Made by a program: the position numbers and the translations under genes. A stretch of DNA of 50,319 nt from contig NZ_JAUYAW010000060.1 of assembly GCF_030693405.1 (NCBI RefSeq), forward strand, positions 1 to 50,319, given 5' to 3'. This stretch comes from Phenylobacterium sp. (GTDB taxonomy: Bacteria > Pseudomonadota > Alphaproteobacteria > Caulobacterales > Caulobacteraceae). Shown piece by piece: positions 31,434 through 39,402 of this stretch. Numbering within the stretch: the first letter of the stretch is position 1; the number at the start of each line of letters is the position of its first letter. The notes under the pieces are model-generated. The model saw only the letters and a list, made by a program, of their open reading frames with translations. It did not search any database and had not been told where the DNA came from.

Positions 31434-33596
31434 CTACAGGAAGCTGTAGGGGTCCACGTCGATCACCACACGGACCGAGCCCGGGGGCCTGACCCGCGCC
31501 CGCCAGGCGGCCAGATAGGCTGATAGATCAACCGTGCGATCGGCCCTCACCAGGAACCGCTTGCGCCGCCGTCCTCGGACCAGAGAGAGCGGGGCGTCGG
31601 CCGGACCGTAAACCTCCAGCCCCTCGGCGTTGGGGGCGGCCGCGGCCATGTCCCGGACGAAGGCCTCCAGGGCCTGGGGGTTCTCGCTGGAGACGATCAC
31701 CGCGCCCAGGCGGCCGAAGGGCGGCAGACCGGCCAGCTCCCGCTCGGCCATCTCGGCGGCGACGAAGGCGTCCCGGTCCTGGGCGGCCAGGGCCTGCATC
31801 ACCGCATGATCGGGGGCGTAGGTCTGAACCAGCGCGCGCCCCGGACGGTCATGGCGGCCCGCCCGGCCCGTCGCCTGGGCCAGTAGCTGATAGGTCCGCT
31901 CGGCGGCCCGCAGATCGCCCCCTCTCAGGCCCAAATCGGCGTCCACCACCCCGACCAGGGTCAGGTTGGGGAAGTTGTGGCCCTTGGCGGCGGCCTGGGT
32001 GGCCACCAGGATGTCGATCTCGCCGGCCGACATGGACTCCACCAGCCGGCGGGCGGCCTGGGCGTCGAACACGGTGTCGGAGGAAAACACCGCCACCCGG
32101 GCCTCGGGGAACAGGGCCCGGGCCTCCTCCTCCACCCGTTCCACCCCTGGCCCCACCGACACCAGGCTGTCCACCGCCCCGCAGTGGGGGCAGGCCTTGG
32201 GCTTGGCCATGGAGAAGCCGGTGAGGTGACAGACCAGCCGGCCGGTATAGCGATGCTCCACCAGCCAGGAATCGGTGTCCGGCGCGGTCAGCCGCTCGCC
32301 ACAGGCCCGGCACAGAACCAGCGGCGCATAGCCCCGGCGGTTGAGGAACAGGAGGGCCTGCTCGCCCCGGGCCAGGGTCTCGCCGACCGCCTCGACCAGG
32401 GGGGCCGACAGCCAGCGGCCGGTCTCCAGGGGCGTCTCCCGCAGGTCGATCAGGTCGATCTGCGGCAGGACGGCGACCCCATGCCGGTCGGTCAGCCGCA
32501 GCCAGCGATAGCGGCCGGTCTCGGCGTTGCGCAGGGACTCTAGAGACGGGGTCGCCGAGGCCAGCACGACGGCGGCGGCCTCCATCTTGCCGCGCACCAC
32601 GGCCAGGTCCCGGGCCTGGTAGATGAAGCCCTCCTCCTGCTTGAACGAGGTGTCGTGCTCCTCGTCCACCACGATCAGCTTCAGGTTGGTGAAGGGCAGG
32701 AAGAGCGCCGAGCGGGCGCCAACCACGATCGGACAGGCGCTGGTGGCCACCGCCTCCCAGACCCGTCGCCTCGCCGGCGGGGCGACGCCGGAATGCCATT
32801 CAGCCGGCATGGCCCCGAACCGCTCGGAGAACCGCGTCAACACCGCCTGGGTCAGCGCGATCTCCGGCAGCAGCACCAGGACCTGGGCGGTGGGGTCAGC
32901 GGCGAGGACCGCGGCCACAGCCTCCAGATAGACCTCGGTCTTGCCCGATCCCGTCACCCCGTCGAGCAGGGCGACATTGAAGCCGCCCTCAGAGATCATG
33001 GCGCTCAGCGCCTGGGCGGCGGCGGCCTGGCTCGGATTGAGCGGCGCCCGGGGCAAGGTCAGGTCCGGGGTCGGAAAGGCCACAGGCGCAGGGATCTGGC
33101 GCACCTCAAGGACGCCCTCGTCAATCAGGCCCTTGATGACGCCGGCCGAAACCTCCGCCTGACGGGCGAGATCGGCTGGCGCGCCGACGAAGCCTGGGAT
33201 CGCCGCCATCACCTTTTCGCGGGCCGGGGTCAGCCGCGCCGGCGCAGACCCGGTGGCGACCACCTGCTTGACCGGCCGGGCCTTGGGCGCGCGGGCGCCG
33301 CGCAGGGCGATGGCCAGCGGCTGGCCGGGCGCGTCCACCGCATAGCGGGCCGCCCACTGGACGAACTCCAGAGTTCCCGGCGGCAGGGGGGGATCCTCCA
33401 GCAGCGCCTCCAGAGGCTTCAGCGGCCGATTGCCGCCGACCGCATCGCGCAGGGCGGTCACCACGCCGCGCAGGGTGCGCGGGCCAAGCGGCGCGGCCAC
33501 CTGGTCGCCCACCTGCAGCCCCATGCCGTCAGGCTCGGCATAGTCGAAGGCCTCGGGCAGGGGCATGGGCAGCAGGACCGAGGCGATACGGCTCAT
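31434..33596 (-). CDS. priA: Primosomal protein N', replication restart helicase
   Basis: 720 residues. PriA recognises stalled forks and reloads DnaB. Seen: the 3'-end-binding N-terminal domain, Walker A GVTGSGKT (213-220), DEEHD (311-315), SATPSLESL, and helicase motifs [10 protein letters not shown] and [15 protein letters not shown]. The zinc domain is altered: Cys429, Cys432, Cys469 and Cys472 keep one Zn site, but the inner site that uses four Cys in E. coli is reduced to Cys456 alone (APDTDSW and CHLTGFS in place of CPxC and CxxC). Confidence 0.95.
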   Translation of the reverse strand: MSRIASVLLPMPLPEAFDYAEPDGMGLQVGDQVAAPLGPRTLRGVVTALRDAVGGNRPLKPLEALLEDPPLPPGTLEFVQWAARYAVDAPGQPLAIALRGARAPKARPVKQVVATGSAPARLTPAREKVMAAIPGFVGAPADLARQAEVSAGVIKGLIDEGVLEVRQIPAPVAFPTPDLTLPRAPLNPSQAAAAQALSAMISEGGFNVALLDGVTGSGKTEVYLEAVAAVLAADPTAQVLVLLPEIALTQAVLTRFSERFGAMPAEWHSGVAPPARRRVWEAVATSACPIVVGARSALFLPFTNLKLIVVDEEHDTSFKQEEGFIYQARDLAVVRGKMEAAAVVLASATPSLESLRNAETGRYRWLRLTDRHGVAVLPQIDLIDLRETPLETGRWLSAPLVEAVGETLARGEQALLFLNRRGYAPLVLCRACGERLTAPDTDSWLVEHRYTGRLVCHLTGFSMAKPKACPHCGAVDSLVSVGPGVERVEEEARALFPEARVAVFSSDTVFDAQAARRLVESMSAGEIDILVATQAAAKGHNFPNLTLVGVVDADLGLRGGDLRAAERTYQLLAQATGRAGRHDRPGRALVQTYAPDHAVMQALAAQDRDAFVAAEMAERELAGLPPFGRLGAVIVSSENPQALEAFVRDMAAAAPNAEGLEVYGPADAPLSLVRGRRRKRFLVRADRTVDLSAYLAAWRARVRPPGSVRVVIDVDPYSFL

Positions 33597-33689
33597 GACC
33601 GACGCGCCTCAGCTGTCATCAAGGCGGGGTGGCGAGGACCGGGCGCAGGGGCTAAACACCGCCATTCACTGCGCAGGGAGGCCCAGGCC

Positions 33690-34343
33690 ATGCAGATCTT
33701 TCTCGACACCACCGACACGGCCGTCCTGAAGGACCTGGCCTCCACCGGTCTTGTGGACGGCGTCACCACCAATCCGTCGCTGATCGCCAAGTCGGGCCGT
33801 CCCATGCTGGAGGTCATCGCCGAGATTTGCGGCCTCGTCGAGGGGCCCGTCAGCGCCGAGGTGGCCGCCACTGAGGTCGAGGCCATGCTGGCTGAAGGCC
33901 GCAAGCTGGCGGGCGTCGCCCCCAATGTGGTGGTCAAGGTGCCCCTGACCCGGGCCGGGCTGACCGCCACGGGCGTGTTCACGCGGGAAGGCATCCAGAC
34001 CAATGTCACCCTGTGCTTCTCCGCCGCCCAGGCCCTGATGGCCGCCAAGGCCGGCGCCACCTACATCTCGCCCTTCATCGGCCGCCTGGACGACCACGGG
34101 GCCGACGGCATGGATCTGATCGCCGAGATCCGCGCCATCTACGACAACTACGACTTCGACACCGAAATTCTCGCCGCCTCGATCCGGACCCCCGCCCATG
34201 TGACGGCCTCGGCCCTGATGGGCGCCGACTGCGCCACCATTCCGCCGGCGGTCTTCCTCGACCTGTTCAAGCACCCGTTAACCGAGAAGGGTCTTGATCA
34301 GTTTATGAGCGACTGGGCCAAGACCGGTCAGTCGATCCTCTAA
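33690..34343 (+). CDS. tal: Transaldolase / fructose-6-phosphate aldolase family
   Basis: 217 residues, the length of the short TalB3/FSA-like subfamily. Schiff-base Lys83 is in NVVVKVPLT. Further motifs: [13 protein letters not shown] at the N-terminus, [32 protein letters not shown] and [15 protein letters not shown]. Transaldolase moves a dihydroxyacetone unit in the pentose phosphate pathway. Short members in alphaproteobacteria are usually annotated as transaldolases; FSA activity cannot be excluded. The ATG follows GGGAGG. Divergent from priA. Confidence 0.93.
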   Translation: MQIFLDTTDTAVLKDLASTGLVDGVTTNPSLIAKSGRPMLEVIAEICGLVEGPVSAEVAATEVEAMLAEGRKLAGVAPNVVVKVPLTRAGLTATGVFTREGIQTNVTLCFSAAQALMAAKAGATYISPFIGRLDDHGADGMDLIAEIRAIYDNYDFDTEILAASIRTPAHVTASALMGADCATIPPAVFLDLFKHPLTEKGLDQFMSDWAKTGQSIL

Positions 34344-34374
34344 GACGGCGCACGGACGGCGAAGGACGGAACGG

Positions 34375-35061
34375 ATGGACGGGGCGAGCATCGACGGCGC
34401 CATGAGCGCCCACGAGGCCCAGGCGGCCGTCCGGGCCTTCCTGCTGGAAAACCCCGGCGTCCTGCTGTACGATCCGGAGCTGTTGCGCCTGCTCGGCCTG
34501 CAGACTCTACCGGAGAATGTGGTGGCCTTCGGGCCCGCGGCCCTGGCCCGGGTCCACGCCGCCCACCGCAAGGAGTCGGCGGTGCGCCGCCAGCTGGAGT
34601 CGACCGCCCGGGCCAATTTCGCCGCCCAGGCCCAGACCCATGGGGCTGTCATCGACCTCTTGGAGGCCCGCAACCACGCTGATCTCGCCCGGCGGGTGGA
34701 CGACCTGGCCCAGCTGCGCTTTGGCCTCTGCTGCGGGTCTGTGGCGCTGGAAGGCCCTGATCGCACCCCGGCCGGCTGGCGGCCCCTGGTGGAGGGGCAG
34801 GTGGACATGATCCTCGGTGGGCACCAGAAGCTGACCCGCATGGGGTTCTGGGCCCCGGCGCTCGGCCTGTTCGGCGACCGGGCTGAGGATGTGAAATCCA
34901 TGGCCCTGGTCCGTCTGGCCATGTGGGAGCCGGCCCGCGAGGGCATCGTGGCCTTCGGCTCGGATGATCCCAAGGGCTTCACCGAGGATATGGGCGCCGA
35001 GCTCGTGGCCTTCCTGGCCCGGGTGATCGAGCGCACGGCGGAGCGTTGGCCGGTCCTTTGA
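34375..35061 (+). CDS. DUF484-family protein upstream of xerC
   Basis: 228 residues. Predicted GAF-like fold after a helical N-terminus: AVRAFLLENPGVLLYDPELL, KESAVRRQLESTARANFA (coiled coil at about 65-85), and VRLAMWEPAREGIVAFGSDD. DUF484 genes commonly precede xerC in proteobacteria, as here, where the xerC TTG overlaps the stop. Biochemical role not known; a link to chromosome segregation is only contextual. ATG 34375 lies 32 bases after the transaldolase-like stop. Confidence 0.88.
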   Translation: MDGASIDGAMSAHEAQAAVRAFLLENPGVLLYDPELLRLLGLQTLPENVVAFGPAALARVHAAHRKESAVRRQLESTARANFAAQAQTHGAVIDLLEARNHADLARRVDDLAQLRFGLCCGSVALEGPDRTPAGWRPLVEGQVDMILGGHQKLTRMGFWAPALGLFGDRAEDVKSMALVRLAMWEPAREGIVAFGSDDPKGFTEDMGAELVAFLARVIERTAERWPVL

Positions 35062-35993
35062 CCCCCTTGAGCCCCAACGCCCCGGCCGATCAGGCCGTCG
35101 TGGCGTGGCTGGCCTATCTGACCCAGGAACGCAGGGCCTCGCCGCGGACGGTGGAGTCCTACGGCGCGGCCGGACGCCGCTATGTCGCCTTCCTGCAGCA
35201 GCATCGCGGGGGCGGGCTGACCGTGACCGACTTTGGCGGCGTGCAGACCGCCGAACTGCGCGCCTGGCTCGCCCATCTGCGCCAGGGGGATCATCCCCTC
35301 TCCCCGCGCTCCCTGTCTCAGGCCCTGTCGGCGGTGCGGGGGCTGCACCGGTTTCTCGACCGAAGGCTGGGCGTGGCCAATGCGGCGGTCAGCCTGGTGC
35401 GCGGTCCGCGGATCAAGCCCGGCGCGCCGCGCCCCGTCACCGAGGACCAGGCCCGCGGCCTGATCGCCGAGCCGGGGCTCGACCCCGATCGGGAGGGCTG
35501 GGAGGCCAGCCGGGACGCTGCGGTCCTGACCCTGCTCTATGGCTGCGGCCTGCGGATCTCCGAGGCCCTGTCTCTGAAGCGGTCCGACGCGCCCCTGCCC
35601 ACAAGCCTGCGGATCACCGGCAAGGGGGGCAAGACCCGCCTGGTCCCGGTCCTGCCGGCCGTAGCCGACGCGATCAGCGACTACCTGGCCGATCTGCCGT
35701 TTGTGCTGGCGGCGGGGGATTCGCTGTTCCGGGCCAAACGCGGCGGGCCTTTGAGCCCGCGCCACGTCCAGGCCACCGTGCAGATCCTGCGCGGCCGGTT
35801 GGGCCTGCCCGACAGCGCAACCCCACACGCCCTGCGGCATTCCTTCGCCACGCACCTATTGGGCGCAGGCGCCGACTTGCGTTCAATCCAGGACCTGCTA
35901 GGCCACGCCTCGCTGTCCACCACCCAACGCTACACCGAGGTGGACGCCGAGCGCCTGCTCGCCGCCTATGCCAAGGCCCATCCCCACGCATGA
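35058..35993 (+). CDS. xerC: Tyrosine recombinase XerC
   Basis: About 311 residues from a TTG at 35058 that overlaps the preceding stop (TTGA); the TTG at 35046 is an alternative. XerC with XerD resolves chromosome dimers at dif. The N-terminal SAM-like domain is intact. Catalytic residues in the 35058 numbering: Arg166 (GLRISEAL), Lys in GKGGKTR, His257 and Arg260 (HALRHSFATH), His283 (LGHASL) and nucleophile Tyr292 (QRYTEVD). The context (DUF484 upstream, core genes on both sides) marks it as the housekeeping enzyme and not an island integrase. Confidence 0.93.
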   Translation: MTPLSPNAPADQAVVAWLAYLTQERRASPRTVESYGAAGRRYVAFLQQHRGGGLTVTDFGGVQTAELRAWLAHLRQGDHPLSPRSLSQALSAVRGLHRFLDRRLGVANAAVSLVRGPRIKPGAPRPVTEDQARGLIAEPGLDPDREGWEASRDAAVLTLLYGCGLRISEALSLKRSDAPLPTSLRITGKGGKTRLVPVLPAVADAISDYLADLPFVLAAGDSLFRAKRGGPLSPRHVQATVQILRGRLGLPDSATPHALRHSFATHLLGAGADLRSIQDLLGHASLSTTQRYTEVDAERLLAAYAKAHPHA

Positions 35994-36490
35994 CCTGTCC
36001 CGTCCGTCTTCGCCCCGTGATTCCCGGCGACCTGCCGATCTTTTTCGAGCAGCAGCGGGATCCCGCCGCCAACCGCATGGCCGCCTTCGGCGCGGCTGAT
36101 CCGGAGGACCGGGCCGCCTTCATGGCCCGCTGGGACAGGCTGCTGAAGACCTCCGGCGTCACGGCCCGCACCATCGAGGTGGCCGGGGACGTGGCCGGTC
36201 ACATCCTCAATCACACCACCGCGGGCTCGCCTTCGGTCTCCTACTGGGTGGGCAAGCCCTGGTGGGGCCAGCGGGTGGCGACCCAGGCCCTGGTCGCCTT
36301 CCTGCAGCAGATCGCCACACGGCCGGTGGAAGCCCGGGTGGCCAAGGACAATATCGCCTCGCTGAAGGTGCTGCAGCACGCCGGCTTTGTGATCCGCGGC
36401 CAGTCGGCGGCGTTCGCCCCCGGCCGCGGCGAAGAGGTCGAGGAATATGTGATGGTGCTGGAGCCCGAGCCGATGGCCCAGGCGGGCTGA
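35990..36490 (+). CDS. GNAT-family N-acetyltransferase
   Basis: 166 residues; the ATG overlaps the xerC stop as ATGA. Pattern: VRLRPVIPGDLPIFFEQQRD at the N-terminus, the acetyl-CoA region SYWVGKPWWGQRVATQALVA (loose R/Q-x-x-G-x-A) and VAKDNIASLKVLQHAGF, the usual GNAT strand-helix. The acceptor cannot be deduced. Third gene of the DUF484-xerC operon; a dispersed palindrome follows 23 bases after the stop. Confidence 0.88.
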   Translation: MTCPVRLRPVIPGDLPIFFEQQRDPAANRMAAFGAADPEDRAAFMARWDRLLKTSGVTARTIEVAGDVAGHILNHTTAGSPSVSYWVGKPWWGQRVATQALVAFLQQIATRPVEARVAKDNIASLKVLQHAGFVIRGQSAAFAPGRGEEVEEYVMVLEPEPMAQAG

Positions 36491-36513
36491 GCGGGCTCTC
36501 ACGCCGCATATTC

Positions 36514-36600
36514 CGTCACCCTTGGGCTTGACCCGAGGGTGCATGCACGCCGGCCAACCGAAGTGTTCATGGATGGTCGGGTCAAGCCCGACCACGACGG
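36514..36600. repeat. 87-bp dispersed intergenic palindrome, copy 1
   Basis: Begins CGTCACCCTTGGGCTTGACC and ends with CGGGTCAAGCCC...ACGACGG, forming a long imperfect stem with a loop that contains GTGTTCATGGATGG. A second copy of exactly the same length is at 47600-47686. It matches the widespread alphaproteobacterial element whose antisense reading gives spurious LDPTIHE peptides. Confidence 0.85.
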
Positions 36601-36669
36601 AGAGAACACGCGGGCGCCACCGCCCTGCGTGCGAGCGTCAGCGAGCCTCGAAGGACACTGGGCCTTGCC

Positions 36670-38070
36670 TTAAGACTGCATGGTCCAGCCCTCGACGCCC
36701 ATGGCGGCCTGACGGCCGGCCTCGGAGCGTGTCGGGTGGGGGTGGCTGGTGCGGGCGATGTCCTCGCTGGCGGCCTTGAAGGTCATGGCCACGCAGTATT
36801 CGCCGATCATTTCGCCTGCTTGCGGCCCGACGATGTGAACACCGAGGATCTCGTCGGTCTTGGCGTCGGCCAGGATCTTGGCGAAGCCATCGGTCTCGTG
36901 GTTGATCTTGGCGCGGCTGTTGGCGGTGAAGGGGAACTTGCCGACCTTGTAGGCGACGCCGGCCTCCTTCAGCTGCTCCTCGGTCTTGCCGACCCAGGCC
37001 ACTTCCGGGGCCGTATAGACCACGCTGGGGACCAGATTGTAGTCCACATGCCCCGCCTTGCCGGCGATCAGCTCGATGCAGGCGACGGCGTCTTCCTCGG
37101 CCTTGTGGGCCAGCATGGGGCCATGGATGGCGTCGCCAATGGCCCAGACGCCCGCCGCCGAGGTCTTGAAGTGGTCGGTCTCAATGACGCCGCGCTTGTC
37201 GGTGGTGACGCCGACGCTCTCGAGCCCCAGACCCTCGGTGTAGGGACGGCGGCCGATGGCCACCAGGACGTAGTCGGCCTCCAGGGTCTCAGCCTCGCCG
37301 CCGGCCACGGGCTCGACGGTCAGCTTCACGCCGGACTTCGACGTCTCAGCGCCGGTCACCTTGGCGCCCAGCTTGAAGACGATGCCCTGCTTGGTCAGGG
37401 ACCGCTGGAAGGTCTTGGCGGTCTCGGTGTCCATGCCAGGCGTAATACGGTCGAGGAACTCCACTACGGTCACCTCGGCGCCCAGGCGGCGCCAGACCGA
37501 GCCCAGCTCCAGGCCGATGATGCCGGCGCCGACCACGATCAGCTTCTTGGGCACTTCGGGCAGGGACAGGGCGCCGGTGGAATCGACGATGCGCTGCTGG
37601 TCGATGGTCACGCCCGGCAGCGGGGTGGGCTCCGAGCCGGTGGCGATGACGATGTTCTTGGCTTCCAGGGTCTGGACCGCGCCGTCCGCGCCGGTGACCT
37701 CGACCTTGCCGGGGCCCACGATCTTGCCGGCGCCCTTGATCCAGTCGGCCTTGTTCTTCTTGAACAGGAATTCGATGCCCTTGGTCAGCTGGGTCACGGA
37801 GTCGGCCTTCTGGGCCATCATCTGCGACAGGTTCAGCTTCGGCTTCACCTCGATCCCGAGGGTGGCGAATTCCTTGCCCATGGCCGCGTCATACAGCTCC
37901 GAGGCGTGCAACAGCGCCTTGGACGGCATGCAGCCAACATTCAGGCAGGTGCCCCCCAGGGTGTCGCGCTTCTCGACGCAGGCCACCTTGAGGCCGAGCT
38001 GGCCGGCGCGGATGGCCGCATTGTAGCCGCCGGGGCCGCCCCCGATGATGACGACGTCGTATTGGGACAT
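36670..38070 (-). CDS. lpd: Dihydrolipoyl dehydrogenase (E3)
   Basis: 466 residues. Flavin disulfide reductase that reoxidises dihydrolipoyl groups of the 2-oxoacid dehydrogenases. FAD-binding GGGPGGYNAAIRA, redox pair Cys42 and Cys47 in GGTCLNVGCMPSK, NAD-binding GAGIIGLELGSVWRRLGA, and the C-terminal His-Glu active site HPHPTRSEAG. Last gene of the sucC-sucD-odhA-odhB-lpd operon, 69 bases after odhB. Placement with odhAB indicates service to the oxoglutarate complex, possibly shared with pyruvate dehydrogenase. Confidence 0.97.
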   Translation of the reverse strand: MSQYDVVIIGGGPGGYNAAIRAGQLGLKVACVEKRDTLGGTCLNVGCMPSKALLHASELYDAAMGKEFATLGIEVKPKLNLSQMMAQKADSVTQLTKGIEFLFKKNKADWIKGAGKIVGPGKVEVTGADGAVQTLEAKNIVIATGSEPTPLPGVTIDQQRIVDSTGALSLPEVPKKLIVVGAGIIGLELGSVWRRLGAEVTVVEFLDRITPGMDTETAKTFQRSLTKQGIVFKLGAKVTGAETSKSGVKLTVEPVAGGEAETLEADYVLVAIGRRPYTEGLGLESVGVTTDKRGVIETDHFKTSAAGVWAIGDAIHGPMLAHKAEEDAVACIELIAGKAGHVDYNLVPSVVYTAPEVAWVGKTEEQLKEAGVAYKVGKFPFTANSRAKINHETDGFAKILADAKTDEILGVHIVGPQAGEMIGEYCVAMTFKAASEDIARTSHPHPTRSEAGRQAAMGVEGWTMQS

Positions 38071-38139
38071 GGGACTGCAATCCGTAGGTCAGAGGGTCTT
38101 AAAGCCGAAGGGGCGCGGTCCCCCGCGCCCCTGGCTGTC

Positions 38140-39357
38140 TCAGAGGTCCAGCAGCAGGCGCTGGGGATCTTCGATGGCGTCCTTGACCTTCACCAGGAAG
38201 GTCACCGCGCCCTGGCCGTCCACCACGCGGTGGTCGTAGGACAGCGCCAGATACATCATCGGGCGGATCACCACCTGGCCCTTCACGACCATCGGGCGCT
38301 CCTGGATCTTGTGCATGCCCAGGATGCCCGACTGCGGGGCGTTCAGGATCGGCGTCGACATCAGCGAGCCATAGACCCCGCCGTTGGAGATGGTGAAGGT
38401 GCCGCCCTGCAGGTCGTCCAGGGCCAGCTGGCCGTCGCGGGCCTTTTTGCCCATGGCGCCGATGGCTTTTTCCACCCCGGCCAAGCTCATCTCGTCGGCG
38501 TCACGGATGACCGGAACCACCAGGCCCTTCTCGGTGCCGACGGCGACGCCGATGTCGTAGTGGTTCTTGTAGATGATGTCCTGGCCGTCGATCTCGGCAT
38601 TGACATCGGGCACCTGCTTCAGGGCCGCGATACAGGCCTTCACGAAGAAGCTCATGAAGCCCAGACGGACCCCGTGGCGCTTCTCGAACACGTCCTTGTA
38701 TTCGGTGCGCAGGGCCATGACCGCGCTCATATCCACCTCGTTGAAGGTGGTGAGCATGGCGGCGTTGTTCTGCGCCTCCTTCAGGCGCCGCGCGATGGTC
38801 TGGCGCAAGCGGGTCATGCGGACCCGCTCTTCGCGCTCATGCAACTCGCGGGGCGCCGACGGGGCGGCGGCAGGCGCAGGCGCGCTGGCGCGGGACTCCA
38901 GGGCGGCGATGGCGTCGCCCTTGGTCACCCGGCCGTCCTTGCCCGAGCCGCTCACCTTGGCGAGGTCGAGATTGTTCTCGGTGGCGATCCGCTGAGCCGA
39001 GGGGGCGGCGGGCTTGGCGGCTTCTGATTTGGCCGGGGCCGGCGCAGGGGCGGCTTCAGCCTTGGGTTCCGGCTTGGCCTCGGCCTTGGGGGCCTCCGCC
39101 TTGGCGGGCGCGGCGGCCGCGCCGCCTTCGGACATCTTGCCCAGCACCGTGCCCGGCTCGACCGTGTCGCCTTCGCCGGCCAGGATCTCGCTCAACACGC
39201 CATCGGCGGGGGCGGCGACTTCCAGGCTGACCTTGTCGGTTTCCAGCTCGACCAGAATCTCGTCCTTACGGACGGCATCGCCCGCCTTCTTGGTCCAGCG
39301 CGCCACCGTCGCCTCGGTGACGGACTCGCCCAGGGCGGGGGTCATGATGTCGGCCAT
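38140..39357 (-). CDS. odhB: Dihydrolipoyl succinyltransferase (E2)
   Basis: 405 residues. A single lipoyl domain with Lys42 in [11 protein letters not shown], an Ala/Pro/Lys linker (about 80-120), an E3-binding domain (about 122-160, [20 protein letters not shown]), a second linker, and the catalytic core with [14 protein letters not shown] (His and Asp). Succinyl transfer from lipoate to CoA forms the core of the 2-oxoglutarate dehydrogenase complex. The [25 protein letters not shown] start of the core is standard. 45 bases separate it from odhA. Confidence 0.97.
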   Translation of the reverse strand: MADIMTPALGESVTEATVARWTKKAGDAVRKDEILVELETDKVSLEVAAPADGVLSEILAGEGDTVEPGTVLGKMSEGGAAAAPAKAEAPKAEAKPEPKAEAAPAPAPAKSEAAKPAAPSAQRIATENNLDLAKVSGSGKDGRVTKGDAIAALESRASAPAPAAAPSAPRELHEREERVRMTRLRQTIARRLKEAQNNAAMLTTFNEVDMSAVMALRTEYKDVFEKRHGVRLGFMSFFVKACIAALKQVPDVNAEIDGQDIIYKNHYDIGVAVGTEKGLVVPVIRDADEMSLAGVEKAIGAMGKKARDGQLALDDLQGGTFTISNGGVYGSLMSTPILNAPQSGILGMHKIQERPMVVKGQVVIRPMMYLALSYDHRVVDGQGAVTFLVKVKDAIEDPQRLLLDL

Positions 39358-39402
39358 AGTGGTAGATTCCTGTTCTTATTCAGTTCTTAGACGAACGACG
39401 CC

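Noticed and set aside
35058..35993. XerC-type recombinase as the island integrase
   Set aside because: It lies 25 kb away in core sequence, overlapping a DUF484 gene, which is the housekeeping arrangement.
36514..36600. Small minus-strand frame with LDPTIHE
   Set aside because: A known artefact of the alphaproteobacterial intergenic palindrome; the second copy at 47600-47686 gives the same kind of peptide.
36736..39027. 763-codon plus-strand frame
   Set aside because: Antisense of lpd and odhB; composition is His/Gly/Asp-rich as expected from the complement of GC-rich genes.
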